A stretch of DNA of 64,000 nucleotides from Craterilacuibacter sp. RT1T (GTDB lineage: Bacteria; Pseudomonadota; Gammaproteobacteria; Burkholderiales; Chromobacteriaceae): contig NZ_JAMFLI010000005.1 in assembly GCF_023502145.1 (NCBI RefSeq), positions 149,481-213,480 on the forward strand. Direction: 5' to 3'. Positions 49,787 to 59,855 of the stretch are shown one piece after another; positions within the stretch are counted from its first letter, which is position 1; each line of letters starts with the position of its first letter. A model generated the notes under the pieces. It was not told the origin of the DNA, ran no database searches, and worked only from the letters and a program-made list of their open reading frames with translations. The translations under genes and the position numbers were made by a program.

Positions 49787-50397
49787 CCGCGCAAAAACAC
49801 AATGAGGGCGAGCGGGAGCTGCGGGCAGGCTTATACAGCCTGTTCGCCACGCTCTATGCACAGGAAATGCCGCAGGCCATGCTGCAAGCCTGGCTGAAGG
49901 GCGAGGCGCAGCCACTGCTGCAGGCGCTGGCGCAAGATGGCCATGCCGAAGAGGTTGCGGCCATGCAAGCCAGTCTGGATGCCTTGCGCCAGACGGCGGA
50001 TGCAAGGCTGGAGCTGGCGGCAGACTATGCTGCATGCTTTTTGCTGGATCTGAAAAGCTGCGCCCCGCCCTATGCCTCGTGCTATGCCTTAACACCGGCA
50101 CGCCTGTATGGCCCGCAAGAGCAGGCCATGCGCGAGCAACTGAGCACGCATGCACTCTCGGTCAGCACGCACTTTCCCGAGGCAGCCGACCATCTGGCGG
50201 TACAGCTGGAGTTTCTGGCCTGGCTGATCATCGAGCGCAAGGACGATGAAGCAAGCCGCCAGATCGACGAGCTAGCGAGCTGGCTGCCCGCTTTTGCCGA
50301 CAAATGCGCCGAAGTCAGCACGCATTATCCGTTCTACCCGGCTCTGGCACGCCTGTTATGCCGGGTCTTGCAGCAGGACAAAGCGGCTTGCCACTAA
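49783..50397 (+). CDS. torD: TorA-specific chaperone TorD
   Basis: The 204-residue helical cytoplasmic chaperone of the TorD/DmsD family binds apo-TorA and its Tat signal and aids molybdenum cofactor insertion. Recognised by [19 protein letters not shown] at the start, [24 protein letters not shown] in the middle and [20 protein letters not shown]. It overlaps torA by ATGA, so chaperone synthesis follows the enzyme. A strong terminator closes the operon. Confidence 0.93.
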   Translation: MTAQKHNEGERELRAGLYSLFATLYAQEMPQAMLQAWLKGEAQPLLQALAQDGHAEEVAAMQASLDALRQTADARLELAADYAACFLLDLKSCAPPYASCYALTPARLYGPQEQAMREQLSTHALSVSTHFPEAADHLAVQLEFLAWLIIERKDDEASRQIDELASWLPAFADKCAEVSTHYPFYPALARLLCRVLQQDKAACH

Positions 50398-50406
50398 GCC
50401 CACCCA

Positions 50407-50436
50407 AAAAAGAGCCCGCTTGCAGCGGGCTCTTTT
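50407..50436. terminator. Terminator between torD and gpsA
   Basis: A perfect 12-bp stem AAAGAGCCCGCT/AGCGGGCTCTTT with a 3-nt loop and T/A tracts on both sides serves both convergent genes. Confidence 0.88.
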
Positions 50437-50460
50437 TATGCGGCTTTGTACATGCCGCTG

Positions 50461-51456
50461 CTAGGCACCAAACTCGCTCTTGGGCGAGCGCTCCAGCAAC
50501 TGATCCACCACATCCTGCGGCTTGGCGCCGTGATAGAGCAAGGCGCACACGGCAGCGGTAATCGGCATGTCGACTTCCAGCCGCTCGGCCATGGCCAGTA
50601 CCTCGCGTGCGGTCGGCACGCCTTCGGCCACATGCCCCAGCTCGGCCAGAATCACATCCAGCGGCTTGTTTTCGGCCAGTTTCAGCCCGACCTGGCGGTT
50701 GCGCGACAGCGCACCGGTACAGGTCAGAATCAGATCGCCGACACCGGACAGGCCCAGCAGGCTTTGCTGGCTCGCGCCCATGGCCACCGCCAGCCGGGTA
50801 ATCTCGGCCAGACCCCGGGTAATCAGCGCGGCGCGGCTATTCATGCCCAGCCCCATACCGTCGGCAACACCGGTGGCGATCGCCATGACATTCTTCACCG
50901 CCCCGCCCACCTCCACCCCGACCAGATCGTCGTTGGCGTAGATGCGCAGCAAAGGGCTATGCAGCAGACGGGCATAGTCACGGGCAAATTCGGCATTTTC
51001 CGAGCCCAGCGTCACCGCCGCCGGCAGGCCTTGCGCCACTTCGCGGGCAAAGCTCGGGCCGGATAACACGCCGCTACGCGTCAGATGCGGACATTCTTGC
51101 TCCACCACCTGATGCGGCAGCAGGCTGGAACCCGCCTCCAGACCCTTGCATGCCCACAAGAGCGGCACGTCGTCCTGACGCAGCGCCTTGAGTGCGCGCA
51201 AGCTGGGGCGCAAACCGGCAATCGGCGTCACGATCAACACCAGCTCGGCCTCAGCCAGCGCCTGCGCCAGATCGGCGGTCAGCGCCAAGTCAGGCGGCAA
51301 AGGGCAGGCATCCAGATAACGCCGGTTCACGCCTTCTTGTTGCAGCGCGGCCATCAGCGCCGGATCCCGGCCCCACAGCGTCACTTCGTGCTGGCGGGCA
51401 AAAGCCACCGCCAGTGCCGTACCCCAGGCGCCTGCGCCCAAAACGGCCAGTTTCAT
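50461..51456 (-). CDS. gpsA: NAD(P)-dependent glycerol-3-phosphate dehydrogenase
   Basis: This 331-residue enzyme makes sn-glycerol 3-phosphate for phospholipid synthesis. Motifs are the N-terminal dinucleotide site [46 protein letters not shown], the catalytic Lys in [17 protein letters not shown] and [14 protein letters not shown]. The length is canonical. It is the last gene of the minus-strand group secB, SH3 protein, gpsA. Confidence 0.95.
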   Translation of the reverse strand: MKLAVLGAGAWGTALAVAFARQHEVTLWGRDPALMAALQQEGVNRRYLDACPLPPDLALTADLAQALAEAELVLIVTPIAGLRPSLRALKALRQDDVPLLWACKGLEAGSSLLPHQVVEQECPHLTRSGVLSGPSFAREVAQGLPAAVTLGSENAEFARDYARLLHSPLLRIYANDDLVGVEVGGAVKNVMAIATGVADGMGLGMNSRAALITRGLAEITRLAVAMGASQQSLLGLSGVGDLILTCTGALSRNRQVGLKLAENKPLDVILAELGHVAEGVPTAREVLAMAERLEVDMPITAAVCALLYHGAKPQDVVDQLLERSPKSEFGA

Positions 51457-51472
51457 GGCTTATTTCCGTTCA

Positions 51473-51919
51473 TTACACACCCCACAGGGTATTGATGCGG
51501 ACAAAGCCGGCGGCGCCGTCACGATGCTTGACCCTGACCCAGCCGGCTTGTGCCGGTTCGAGCAGTTCGACCACCGCATCCTTGTCCAGACGATAGGCCA
51601 GCGGCGCACTGTCGCTGGCTGCCGTCCTGATTTCGGCCTGCGCCGCCGTCACGATCAGCATGCGCTGTACCGACAGGGCGGCGGCAGGGATCCAGGCAAT
51701 GCCGCCGCTGGCATCGCGCACCCGCGCCCACTCTTTTTGCATCGCCAGCACTTCCACCGGATAGTAGCGGCTGACCACAAACAGCTTTTTGGCATTCAAG
51801 GCCGGCGCATCATACAGCGACACTCCGGTTTCCTTGACCGAGCGGAATTCCAGCGCAAAAGCCGGTGCGGCAGCACAAGCTGCCAGCACCAGCGCGGCCA
51901 GACTATGGCTTAGCTTCAT
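51473..51919 (-). CDS. Periplasmic bacterial-SH3-domain protein
   Basis: The 148-residue protein has a signal peptide (LAALVLAACAAAPAFA) and two SH3b-like repeats: residues about 25-80 (VSLYDAPALNAKKLFVVSRYYPVEVL..WARVRDASGGIAWIPAAAL) and 90-145 (EIRTAASDSAPLAYRLDKDAVVELL..GWVRVKHRDGAAGFV). Such domains often bind cell wall. The start at 51919 lies 5 bp after the secB stop. Function is unknown; it may be an envelope scaffold. It is the same type of gene often found beside secB and gpsA in betaproteobacteria. Confidence 0.82.
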   Translation of the reverse strand: MKLSHSLAALVLAACAAAPAFALEFRSVKETGVSLYDAPALNAKKLFVVSRYYPVEVLAMQKEWARVRDASGGIAWIPAAALSVQRMLIVTAAQAEIRTAASDSAPLAYRLDKDAVVELLEPAQAGWVRVKHRDGAAGFVRINTLWGV

Positions 51920-51924
51920 GATGT

Positions 51925-52377
51925 TCAGGCGTTGCCGGCTTCGGCCATCTGTGCGCGCTGCTGCATATACAGCGCCTCGAAGTTGATCGGTGCCAGCAGT
52001 ACCGGCGGGAAGCCGGCACGATTCACCAGGCTGGACACGGTTTCGCGCGCATACGGGAACAGGATGTTCGGGCAAGCCACACCCAGAATCGGGTCGATGT
52101 CTTCGGCCGGAATGTTTTCGATGCGGAAGATGCCGGACTGGGCCACTTCGCACAGGAACATAGTCTTGTCGGCCAGCTTGGCGGTCACGGTCACGGTCAG
52201 TGTGCACTCGAAGAAGCCGTCGTCGATCTGCTTGCCTTCGCTGCCCAGCTGCATGTCGATATCGGGCTGAGCCTGTTCCAGGAATACGGCTGGCGCATTC
52301 GGCACCTCGAGCGAGAGATCCTTAACGTAGATTTTTTCGATGGAGAATACCGGCTGCACTTCTTGTTGTTCGCTCAT
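51925..52377 (-). CDS. secB: Protein-export chaperone SecB
   Basis: The 150-residue protein is a tetrameric chaperone that keeps preproteins unfolded for SecA. SecB features include [20 protein letters not shown] at the start, [22 protein letters not shown] and [40 protein letters not shown]. The ATG at 52377 is preferred over the start five codons upstream. It is in a cluster with grxC (upstream) and gpsA (downstream), the standard proteobacterial neighbourhood. Confidence 0.95.
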   Translation of the reverse strand: MSEQQEVQPVFSIEKIYVKDLSLEVPNAPAVFLEQAQPDIDMQLGSEGKQIDDGFFECTLTVTVTAKLADKTMFLCEVAQSGIFRIENIPAEDIDPILGVACPNILFPYARETVSSLVNRAGFPPVLLAPINFEALYMQQRAQMAEAGNA

Positions 52378-52464
52378 AAACAGGTCTCGCAATATGAATT
52401 GGATAAGAAAAAATCGGGCTCAAGCAGATTTGCATCATCGCATGAAAGCGTGAGCTGCGGCCAC

Positions 52465-52725
52465 TCAGTCAGCCAACAGTACATCCAGCTTGCCGGCGCG
52501 GGACAGCGCCTCCAGATCATCGCAACCGCCGACATGGGTTTCACCGATGAAAATCTGCGGTACGGTACGGCGGCCGGTAATGCTCATCATGCTGTCGCGT
52601 GCGGCAGGGTCAAGATCGATGCGGATTTCTTCAACCGCCTCCACGCCCTTGCTTTTGAGGATTTGCTTGGCGCGAACGCAATAAGGGCAAACCGCCGTGG
52701 TGTACATCATTACTTTTTTCATCAT
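52465..52725 (-). CDS. grxC: Glutaredoxin 3
   Basis: This 86-residue protein has the active site CPYC (VCPYCVRAK), the cis-Pro motif TVPQIFIG and GGCDDL near the C-terminus, which bind glutathione. It reduces disulfides and mixed disulfides in the cytoplasm. The start has two adjacent ATGs. It lies upstream of secB on the same strand with an 87-bp gap. Confidence 0.94.
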   Translation of the reverse strand: MMKKVMMYTTAVCPYCVRAKQILKSKGVEAVEEIRIDLDPAARDSMMSITGRRTVPQIFIGETHVGGCDDLEALSRAGKLDVLLAD

Positions 52726-52765
52726 GGTCTCGCAATCAAACTAGCGGAAAAACGACATTATAACG

Positions 52766-54160
52766 TCAAGGCACCGGCCTCACGCCGGCATAAGACGCCA
52801 GTACGCCATCGAGCAGCGCATCCAGATTCGGCAATAGCGCGCCCGAGCGCGGGCTATTGATGATTGCGACAATGGCCAGACGCTCGCCATCCGCGGCCAG
52901 CCAGTAACCGGCTAGCGCCCGCACCCCGGCCAGCGTGCCGGTTTTCAGCCGCAAGCGCGGCCCCCACTGCCCGAGCCGGGTTTTGAGTGTGCCGCTCTCG
53001 CCGGCCACCGGCAAGCTGGCAATAAACTCGCCGGCGTAAGGCCCGCGTGCCGCGACGCGCAACATCTCGCCCAGCGCGCGCGCCGAAATACGCTCGCGCC
53101 GCGACAGGCCGGCACCGTTTTCCAGCACCAGCGTCTGCGCATCCAGCCCGTTTTTTGCCAGTACTTGCCGCACCACTTGCGTGGCATCGGCCACCGTATC
53201 CCCCCTTAGTGGCCGCTCGGCACCCAGCGTCAGAAACAGGCTGCGCGCCATGGTGTTATTGCTGTACTGGTTAATGGCAGACAGGGCCTGCACCAGCGGA
53301 GGCGAACGGTAAAGCGCCAAGGTGCGCGCTTGCGGCGGCGTGGCGGCGAGGCCAAAGCCTTGCGGCCCCTCGCCGCCCAGACGCGCCCAGCGTGCGGCAA
53401 AGGCTTGGCGCGCATACTCATCCGCCGACAGCACATTCACAAAGCTGCTCGCTCCGTCACAGGCGCGCGGCAAGGCACCGCGGACAAGAATCTGATGACC
53501 CTGCTGTTGCACGCGAACATGGCGGCGGACATCGCCACATTTGCCCGCCGCATCGCCGGCATCGCTCAAGTCCGACGCCAGCGTCACGCCGGGCAAGGCC
53601 GGCTCCAGCACCACGCGGCTGCCGCCACCGTCGTTGTAATAATGCAACCATGCCACCTTGAGATGGGTCAGGTGGGTGTCCGGTGCCACGGCAAAGGCGC
53701 GCTCGGCATCGGCCTCGAAATCCTCGGCACTGCCGGTAGTGGCAAACGCGCCCTTGTCCAGCAGCAGCCGGCCGTTGATGCGCTTGACCCCGCGCAGGCG
53801 CAATTCGCCCAGCAACTGGTCCAAAGCCGGCAGATCAAACAAAGGGTCGCCGCGCCCCTGCCAGTAGAGATCACCCTGCAAGCTGTCGCCGACAACGGGA
53901 GCGGCCGATAGCAGCGTGCTTTGCCAGCGCCATTGCGGCCCCAGCGTCTCCAGCGCGGCAAAGCTGGTGACCAGCTTCATGGTCGAGGCCGGATTCAGCG
54001 CCACATCGGCGCGGTGCTCTGCCAGCACTTCACCACTGCCGACCTTGCCTACCCATAGCGCCACTTCGTTCTCTTGCAAGCCGGCCAAGTCGGGTTGCGC
54101 GGCAGCCAGCGCGGTGCCCATCGCCGTGCACAGCAGCACCAATAATAAACAGCGTTTCAT
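52766..54160 (-). CDS. dacB: D-alanyl-D-alanine carboxypeptidase/endopeptidase (PBP4)
   Basis: The protein has about 464 residues with a signal peptide (CLLLVLLCTAMGTALA). It is a peptidase of family S13 that trims peptidoglycan cross-links. The active Ser is in STMK (PASTMKLVTS), the second motif is YSNN (NQYSNNTMA), and the third is KTGTL near the C-terminus. The start ATG 54160 overlaps the priA stop (TGATG) and has GGAG in front, lying inside priA. Confidence 0.92.
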   Translation of the reverse strand: MKRCLLLVLLCTAMGTALAAAQPDLAGLQENEVALWVGKVGSGEVLAEHRADVALNPASTMKLVTSFAALETLGPQWRWQSTLLSAAPVVGDSLQGDLYWQGRGDPLFDLPALDQLLGELRLRGVKRINGRLLLDKGAFATTGSAEDFEADAERAFAVAPDTHLTHLKVAWLHYYNDGGGSRVVLEPALPGVTLASDLSDAGDAAGKCGDVRRHVRVQQQGHQILVRGALPRACDGASSFVNVLSADEYARQAFAARWARLGGEGPQGFGLAATPPQARTLALYRSPPLVQALSAINQYSNNTMARSLFLTLGAERPLRGDTVADATQVVRQVLAKNGLDAQTLVLENGAGLSRRERISARALGEMLRVAARGPYAGEFIASLPVAGESGTLKTRLGQWGPRLRLKTGTLAGVRALAGYWLAADGERLAIVAIINSPRSGALLPNLDALLDGVLASYAGVRPVP

Positions 54161-56337
54161 CACATCTCCGTCGGATCGACATCCAGCGACCAGCGCAAAC
54201 TGCGTCCGGCCTGGCGCCCCAAGCGCTCAAGCAGCGGCAAGGCCTGATTCAGGCAACGGTGCAAGGCGCGGCGGTCGGCACACTCAAACACCAGTTGCAT
54301 GCGCTCGCGCCCGGCCAGGCGCGCCATGGTGGCCGGTGCCGGCCCGAATAGGGCGACTTCGCCCAGCCATGGCGCAGCCTCGGCTTTAAACCGGCCAAGA
54401 AAAGCCTCTGCTTCGTGTGCCTCGTGCGCATCGGCGCGCAGCAGCGCCTGGAAAATCGCCGGCGGGAAATGGGCCTCGCGCCGTGCCGCCAGCTCGCGTG
54501 CGGCAAAACCGTCAAAATCCTGTGCCACCAGCGACAGATACAGCGGATGCTCGGGCCACTGCGTCTGCACCAGCACTTCGCCGCGATGCTCGGCACGGCC
54601 GGCGCGGCCCGCCACCTGCATCAGCAGGGAAAACAGCCGCTCGCCGGCACGAAAATCCGCCGAATACAGCCCGCCATCGGCGCCCAGCACCACCACCAGA
54701 CTCAGCGCGCCAAAATCATGGCCCTTGGCCAGCATCTGGGTGCCGATCAGGATATCCACTTCGCCGGCATGCACCTTGCGGTACACCTCGTCCCAGGCAT
54801 CCTTGTTGCGCGTGCTGTCGCGGTCTATGCGCAAAACGCGCGCCTCGGGAAACAAGCGCTGGATGGCGCTTTCCAGCCGCTGTGTACCCTCGCCCAAAGG
54901 CTGGATATCGACATTGCCGCAATCCGGGCAGACGCGCGGCACACCCTCTTCCCAGCCACAATGGTGGCAGCGCAATACGCGCTGCAATAAATGCAAAACC
55001 AGCTTGCTGGAACAGCGCTTGCAGCCCGAGGTCCAGCCGCACTGCGGGCAGGCCAGCACCGGCGAGTAACCGCGCCGGTTGATGAATACCAGACTCATCT
55101 CGCGCTTTTGCAAACGCTTGGCCAGCGCCGCAATCACCGGCTCGGACAAGCCTTCATTCAGGCGCAGCAAACGGGTATCAACCAGACGCACCTGCGGCAA
55201 GCTGGCAGCGGCATGTGCCCGCGTCGTCAGTAACAGGCGGCGGTAACGCCCGGCCTCGACATTGGCTACCGTTTCCAGACTAGGGGTGGCACTGCCCAGC
55301 ACAATGGGTACTGCCGCATCATGCGCACGCCAGACGGCCAGATCGCGCGCGTGATAGCGCAAGCCGTCCTGCTGCTTAAGCGAACCATCGTGCTCTTCAT
55401 CCACCACAATCAGTCCCAGCCTGGGCAAGGGCACGAACACCGACAGCCGCGTGCCGATCACAATGCCGGCACGCCCTTGCCAGGCATCGACCCAGCCTTG
55501 CAAACGCTCGCCGTCGGCCAGCGAGCTGTGCAGGGCGGCAATCGGCGTAGCCGGAAAACGGTCGGCAAAGCGTTGCAGCAGTTGCGGCGTCAGGCTGATT
55601 TCCGGCACCAGCACCAGCACCTGACGCCCGGAAGCCAGTGCGCAGGCGATCAGGTGTAAATACACCTCGGTCTTGCCGCTGCCGGTCACCCCTTGCAATA
55701 GCCAGGGCTGGAAGCGGCCAAAACTGTCACTGACCGCCGCGACGGCACCCTGCTGCTCGGCGTTGAGCTGTGGCCCGTCGGCAACTTCAAGCTCGGGGCA
55801 AAGGGGCTCTACACGCTCAGCCTTACCCTCTTGCAGCCATTGGCTCAAAACCTTGGGAGCCTGCGCCGACAGCGCCCTCAAGTCATGCATGGCTTGCGGC
55901 CCATCCTGCAAAGCCTGCCACAAGGCCAGGCGAGCCCGTTGTCTGGCCGGCGGCGGATCGGCAAGACCAGCGGCACTAAGCGCCCAGGCACGCCTATCCG
56001 CCAGACGCGCCGCTTGCGCCACGCGCAAGGCGGTGGGCAAGGCGGTAAACAAGGCTGCGCCCTTGGGATAGTGGTAATAGGCCGAGACAAAATCGATCAG
56101 CCGCAGCAAGGCGGCAGGCAGTGGAGGCAACTCGTCAAACACGGCGGCCAGTGGCTTGATTTTTGCCGGATCCAGTGCCGAATTCGCCACACCGCCGACC
56201 AGCACTGCACACTGTTTGCGGCCGCGAAAATCCACCTCTACCCGTGTTCCTGCCGGCAAGGCATGGGGTGCAAGATAGGTAAATGTTCCGTGCAAGGGGA
56301 CATCCAGCAGCACCTCGACAGTTTCGAATGTATCCAT
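54160..56337 (-). CDS. priA: Primosomal protein N' (replication restart helicase PriA)
   Basis: The protein has about 725 residues from the ATG at 56337. It recognises collapsed forks and reloads the replisome. It starts TFETVEVLLDVPLHGTFTYLAP (DNA-binding domain), with Walker A GVTGSGKTEVY, Walker B/DEAH-like VVDEEHDGSLKQ, a zinc-binding insertion with CPQC, CKRC, CHHC and CPDC pairs, and TQMLAKGHDFGALSLVVVLGAD. The 28-codon upstream extension crosses a putative DnaA-box region and is not used. It is co-oriented and overlapping with dacB. Confidence 0.95.
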   Translation of the reverse strand: MDTFETVEVLLDVPLHGTFTYLAPHALPAGTRVEVDFRGRKQCAVLVGGVANSALDPAKIKPLAAVFDELPPLPAALLRLIDFVSAYYHYPKGAALFTALPTALRVAQAARLADRRAWALSAAGLADPPPARQRARLALWQALQDGPQAMHDLRALSAQAPKVLSQWLQEGKAERVEPLCPELEVADGPQLNAEQQGAVAAVSDSFGRFQPWLLQGVTGSGKTEVYLHLIACALASGRQVLVLVPEISLTPQLLQRFADRFPATPIAALHSSLADGERLQGWVDAWQGRAGIVIGTRLSVFVPLPRLGLIVVDEEHDGSLKQQDGLRYHARDLAVWRAHDAAVPIVLGSATPSLETVANVEAGRYRRLLLTTRAHAAASLPQVRLVDTRLLRLNEGLSEPVIAALAKRLQKREMSLVFINRRGYSPVLACPQCGWTSGCKRCSSKLVLHLLQRVLRCHHCGWEEGVPRVCPDCGNVDIQPLGEGTQRLESAIQRLFPEARVLRIDRDSTRNKDAWDEVYRKVHAGEVDILIGTQMLAKGHDFGALSLVVVLGADGGLYSADFRAGERLFSLLMQVAGRAGRAEHRGEVLVQTQWPEHPLYLSLVAQDFDGFAARELAARREAHFPPAIFQALLRADAHEAHEAEAFLGRFKAEAAPWLGEVALFGPAPATMARLAGRERMQLVFECADRRALHRCLNQALPLLERLGRQAGRSLRWSLDVDPTEM

Positions 56338-56400
56338 TTTTACTCGATGCAGGCGCAAAGCCAGACGGGGCGCGGGTTTGCGCAAGCTGTACACATAGTT

Positions 56401-56587
56401 TGTGGATAACTTTGTGCACAACCCTGAAAAAGAGGCTGGAAAAGCCGGCAGGACAGCGCTTCAAGCGGATTGCACAAATTTTGAACAATCGCGTAAACCC
56501 TTACAAAACAAGGACTTGCGCGATTTATTAATTTTTTGCGACACAGGGCTTGACAGATGACGTTCGCAGCAAGATGAGTGTGCATAA
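56401..56587. promoter_or_regulatory. DnaA-box-like sites in the priA-hemE intergenic region
   Basis: Three sites match TTRTNCACA: complement of 56401-56409 (TTATCCACA, perfect), 56412-56420 (TTGTGCACA) and complement of 56579-56587 (TTATGCACA). An AT-rich tract (about 56520-56537) lies between the second and third. The whole 324-bp gap 56338-56661 contains no credible gene. It may be a DnaA-controlled promoter of priA, or a secondary DnaA cluster. Confidence 0.55.
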
Positions 56588-56661
56588 CTTGGTGGATCAA
56601 ATCGAACGCCAGCTGTCAACCGTGCCGTGCAGCCACCCTGACGGGGCTGCACGGCGCCCGC

Positions 56662-57732
56662 TTAGCCCTGGCTGTGATAGGCGCGCGACAGGCGGTGCAC
56701 GCTGTCAACCAGCACGCCGGCGTGGGCCGGATCGGCAAACTGCGAGATGCCGTGTCCCAGATTAAAGACATGGCCGGAACCCGTGCCATAGGAGGCCAGA
56801 ATGCGCGCGACTTCCTTCTCGATGCCCTCCGGGCTGCCAAACAGCACGTTCGGGTCCAGATTGCCCTGCAAGGCGACTTTATCCCCGACGCGCGCACGCG
56901 CTTCGCCGATATCGGTCGTCCAGTCCAAACCCAGCGCATCGGCGCCGGTTTCGGCCATCGCCTCCAGCCATTGCCCGCCCCCCTTGGTAAACAGGATGAC
57001 CGGCACGCGCCGGCCTTCGTGTTCGCGGATCAGGCCGCTGACGATCTGCTGCATATAGGACAGCGAAAACTCGCGGTAGGCAGGCCCGCTCAAGGCCCCG
57101 CCCCAGGTATCGAAAATCTGCACCGCCTGCGCGCCGGCACGAATCTGCGCATTCAGGTACTCGGTCACCGTGCGCGCATTGACATCCAGAATGTGGTGCA
57201 GCAGCTCGGGACGGCCATACATCATCGCCTTCAGGTGACGGAAGTCGGCCGAACCGCCGCCTTCTATCATGTAGCAGGCCAGCGTAAACGGGCTGCCGGA
57301 AAAGCCGATCAGTGGCACACGTCCATCCAGCGCCTTGCGGATGCTGGAAACGGCATCAAACACGTATTGCAGCGAGTCTTCCACATGCGGAGCCACCAGC
57401 GCCTTGATGGCCGCTTCGTCGCGCAGCGGGCGCTCGAACTTAGGGCCTTCGCCCTCGGCAAAATACAGCCCCAGCCCCATGGCATCGGGCACGGTCAGAA
57501 TGTCGGAAAACAGAATGGCCGCATCCAGCGGGAAGCGCTCCAGCGGCTGCAGGGTGACTTCGGTGGCGTAATCCGGGCTGGTGCACAAGCCCATAAAGCT
57601 GCCGGCACGGGCGCGCGTGGCGCGGTATTCCGGCAAATAGCGCCCGGCCTGGCGCATCATCCAGACCGGTGTGTATTCCACCGTTTGATTGAGAAGTGCG
57701 CGCAGGAAGACATCGTTTTTAAGCTGGGTCAT
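56662..57732 (-). CDS. hemE: Uroporphyrinogen decarboxylase
   Basis: This 356-residue enzyme removes four carboxyl groups from uroporphyrinogen III in haem synthesis. The start ATG 57732 gives [37 protein letters not shown], the conserved N-terminal substrate-binding region. Further motifs are [32 protein letters not shown] and HGISQFADP near the end. An upstream in-frame start seven codons earlier is less likely. It is monocistronic. Confidence 0.95.
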   Translation of the reverse strand: MTQLKNDVFLRALLNQTVEYTPVWMMRQAGRYLPEYRATRARAGSFMGLCTSPDYATEVTLQPLERFPLDAAILFSDILTVPDAMGLGLYFAEGEGPKFERPLRDEAAIKALVAPHVEDSLQYVFDAVSSIRKALDGRVPLIGFSGSPFTLACYMIEGGGSADFRHLKAMMYGRPELLHHILDVNARTVTEYLNAQIRAGAQAVQIFDTWGGALSGPAYREFSLSYMQQIVSGLIREHEGRRVPVILFTKGGGQWLEAMAETGADALGLDWTTDIGEARARVGDKVALQGNLDPNVLFGSPEGIEKEVARILASYGTGSGHVFNLGHGISQFADPAHAGVLVDSVHRLSRAYHSQG

Positions 57733-57828
57733 GATAGGCCACGTCGTTTGCATTGGCCGCCATTATACCTGCAAGCGCCATCTCCTCACCCTCTTTGCAC
57801 AGGCAGAACGCAGCCGGAAAAACGACAA

Positions 57829-57865
57829 AGACGGCATGAAAAGCGCTTCGCCCTTCCTGCCGTCC
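57829..57865 (-). terminator. Weak terminator-like hairpin downstream of parE
   Basis: A 7-bp stem GACGGCA/TGCCGTC (57830-57836 with 57858-57864) has a 21-nt loop, followed on the minus strand by TTTGTCGTTTTT. The long loop makes it uncertain. Confidence 0.35.
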
Positions 57866-57890
57866 TGACACGCCGCCCACCGCCTAATGC

Positions 57891-59855
57891 TTACACGTCG
57901 GCGATGGCCTCGTTGCCCTTGGCTTCCATCCAGCCGCGCCGGCTGGAGGCTTCGCCCTTGCCCATCAGCATGGTAAACATGCGGCGGGTGTCGTCGGCGG
58001 CACCGCTACGCACGCGCACGCAGGACAGACGACGGGTATCGGGATGCATGGTGGTGTCTTTCAGTTGCTCCGGGTTCATCTCGCCCAGACCCTTGAAGCG
58101 CGAGATGCCCCATGCGCCTTCGCGCACATTTTCGCTACGCAAGCGATCGATGATGGCTTCCAGCTCGCCCTCGTCCAGCGCATACAGCTTGCGCGGCGGG
58201 CGGTTTTTACCCGAGCCCGGCACATCGACGCGATACAGCGGCGGTTGCGCGATATGGATATGCCCTTCTGCCAGCAGCTTGGAAAAGTGGCGATAAAACA
58301 GGGTCAGCAGCAAGACCTGGATATGCGAGCCATCCACATCGGCATCCGACAGGATGGCGATCTTGCCGTAACGCAAGCCGGACAAGTCGGCATCCTCGCC
58401 CGGCGCATGCGGGTCGACGCCTATCGCGACCGAAATATCGTGGATTTCGGCATTGGAAAACAACTGGTCACGGTCGGTTTCCCAAGAGTTGAGCACCTTG
58501 CCGCGTAGCGGCAGGATGGCCTGGTACTCCTTGTCGCGCGCCAGCTTGGCCGAACCGCCGGCCGAATCCCCCTCGACCAGGAACAACTCGTTGCGGGCGA
58601 TATCTTCGCTCTCGCAATCGGTCAGCTTGCCCGGCAATACCGCTACGCCCGAGCCCTTTTTCTTCTCGACCTTTTTCACCGAACGCAAGCGGCTCTGCGC
58701 CTGGCGGATGGCCAGCTCGGCAATTTTCTTGCCCGCCTCCACATGCTGGTTCAGCCACAACTCGACCGGGTCGCGCACCACGCCCGAGATCAGCTTAAGC
58801 GCATCGCGGCTGGTGAGTTTGTCCTTGGTCTGCCCCTGGAACTGCGGGTCCAGCACGCGCGCCGACAGTACAAAGCGCACCCGGCTCCATACGTCTTCCG
58901 CCATCAGCTTGACGCCGCGCGGCAACAGATTGTGCAAGTCGACAAAGCTCTTGACCGCATCGAACACCCCGGCGCGCACGCCGGCTTCATGCGTACCGCC
59001 CAAGGGGGTTGGGATCAGGTTAACGTAGCTCTCGCCACCGCCGGCTTCGTCAAACCAGGCCAATGCCCACTGCGCGCCTTCGCCGCGGGCGAACTGCTCG
59101 TGATCGTCGCCAATAAATGCCTCGCCGGCAAACAAAGGCGCTACCGGCTCGTCGCCACCACACAGCTCGGCCAGATAACTCTTCAGGCCGTTAGGGTATT
59201 GCCAGACCCTGACTTCGTCCGCACCGGCTTTTTCCAGCGTCAGGCTGACCACCACCCCGGGCAGCAACACGGCCTTGGCGCGCAGCAGGCGCTCCAGCTC
59301 GGGGATGGAGTAACGCGGGCTCTCAAAATACTTGCCGTCCGGCCAGATGCGCACGCGGGTGCCGCTGGTGCGCGGGCCGCAGTCACCGCTGCGCGCCAAA
59401 GGCTCGATCACGTCGCCGCCGGAGAAAGCCAGCTGGTAAACCCCGCCCTCGCGCTTGACCTCGACTTCCAGCCGGGTCGACAAGGCATTGGTTACCGACA
59501 CCCCGACGCCGTGCAGGCCGCCGGAGAAGGCGTAAGCCCCACCATCTTTTTTATTGAACTTGCCGCCGGCGTGCAGCCGGGTAAAGACCAGTTCGACCAC
59601 CGGCACATTCTCAAGCGGATGTAGCCCGACCGGAATGCCGCGGCCATCGTCCTCGACCGACAGCGAGCCGTCCAGATGCACGGTGACGGCGATTTTTTTG
59701 GCAAAACCACCCAGTGCCTCGTCCGCCGCGTTATCGATCACTTCCTGACAGATATGAGTCGGGTCGGTAGTGCGGGTATACATCCCGGGGCGCTCTTTGA
59801 CCGGCTCCAGCCCCTTGAGCACCCGTACCGAGGATTCGTCGTATTGTTGGTTCAT
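57891..59855 (-). CDS. parE: DNA topoisomerase IV subunit B
   Basis: The 654-residue ATPase subunit of topoisomerase IV separates daughter chromosomes. It has a GHKL ATP site (DNAADEALGGFAKKIAV, DDGRGIPVGLH, GGLHGVGVSVTNALS) and a TOPRIM region (LFLVEGDSAGGSAKLARDKEYQAILPLRGKVLNSWE, SDADVDGSHIQVLLLTLFYRH). The length and the YDESSVRVLKGLEPVKERPGMY start fit ParE rather than GyrB. The start overlaps the upstream YjdF-like stop by ATGA; parC is not in the window. Confidence 0.95.
   Translation of the reverse strand: MNQQYDESSVRVLKGLEPVKERPGMYTRTTDPTHICQEVIDNAADEALGGFAKKIAVTVHLDGSLSVEDDGRGIPVGLHPLENVPVVELVFTRLHAGGKFNKKDGGAYAFSGGLHGVGVSVTNALSTRLEVEVKREGGVYQLAFSGGDVIEPLARSGDCGPRTSGTRVRIWPDGKYFESPRYSIPELERLLRAKAVLLPGVVVSLTLEKAGADEVRVWQYPNGLKSYLAELCGGDEPVAPLFAGEAFIGDDHEQFARGEGAQWALAWFDEAGGGESYVNLIPTPLGGTHEAGVRAGVFDAVKSFVDLHNLLPRGVKLMAEDVWSRVRFVLSARVLDPQFQGQTKDKLTSRDALKLISGVVRDPVELWLNQHVEAGKKIAELAIRQAQSRLRSVKKVEKKKGSGVAVLPGKLTDCESEDIARNELFLVEGDSAGGSAKLARDKEYQAILPLRGKVLNSWETDRDQLFSNAEIHDISVAIGVDPHAPGEDADLSGLRYGKIAILSDADVDGSHIQVLLLTLFYRHFSKLLAEGHIHIAQPPLYRVDVPGSGKNRPPRKLYALDEGELEAIIDRLRSENVREGAWGISRFKGLGEMNPEQLKDTTMHPDTRRLSCVRVRSGAADDTRRMFTMLMGKGEASSRRGWMEAKGNEAIADV

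Noticed and set aside
52766..52800. tRNA or small-RNA gene in short intergenic gaps
   Set aside because: No cloverleaf or recognisable RNA-gene pattern was found here or in other gaps; absence cannot be proven by eye.
56401..56587. Chromosome origin oriC
   Set aside because: Only three DnaA-like boxes, no dnaA, dnaN, gidA or parAB nearby, and genes on both sides run the same way. Kept only as a DnaA-box finding.
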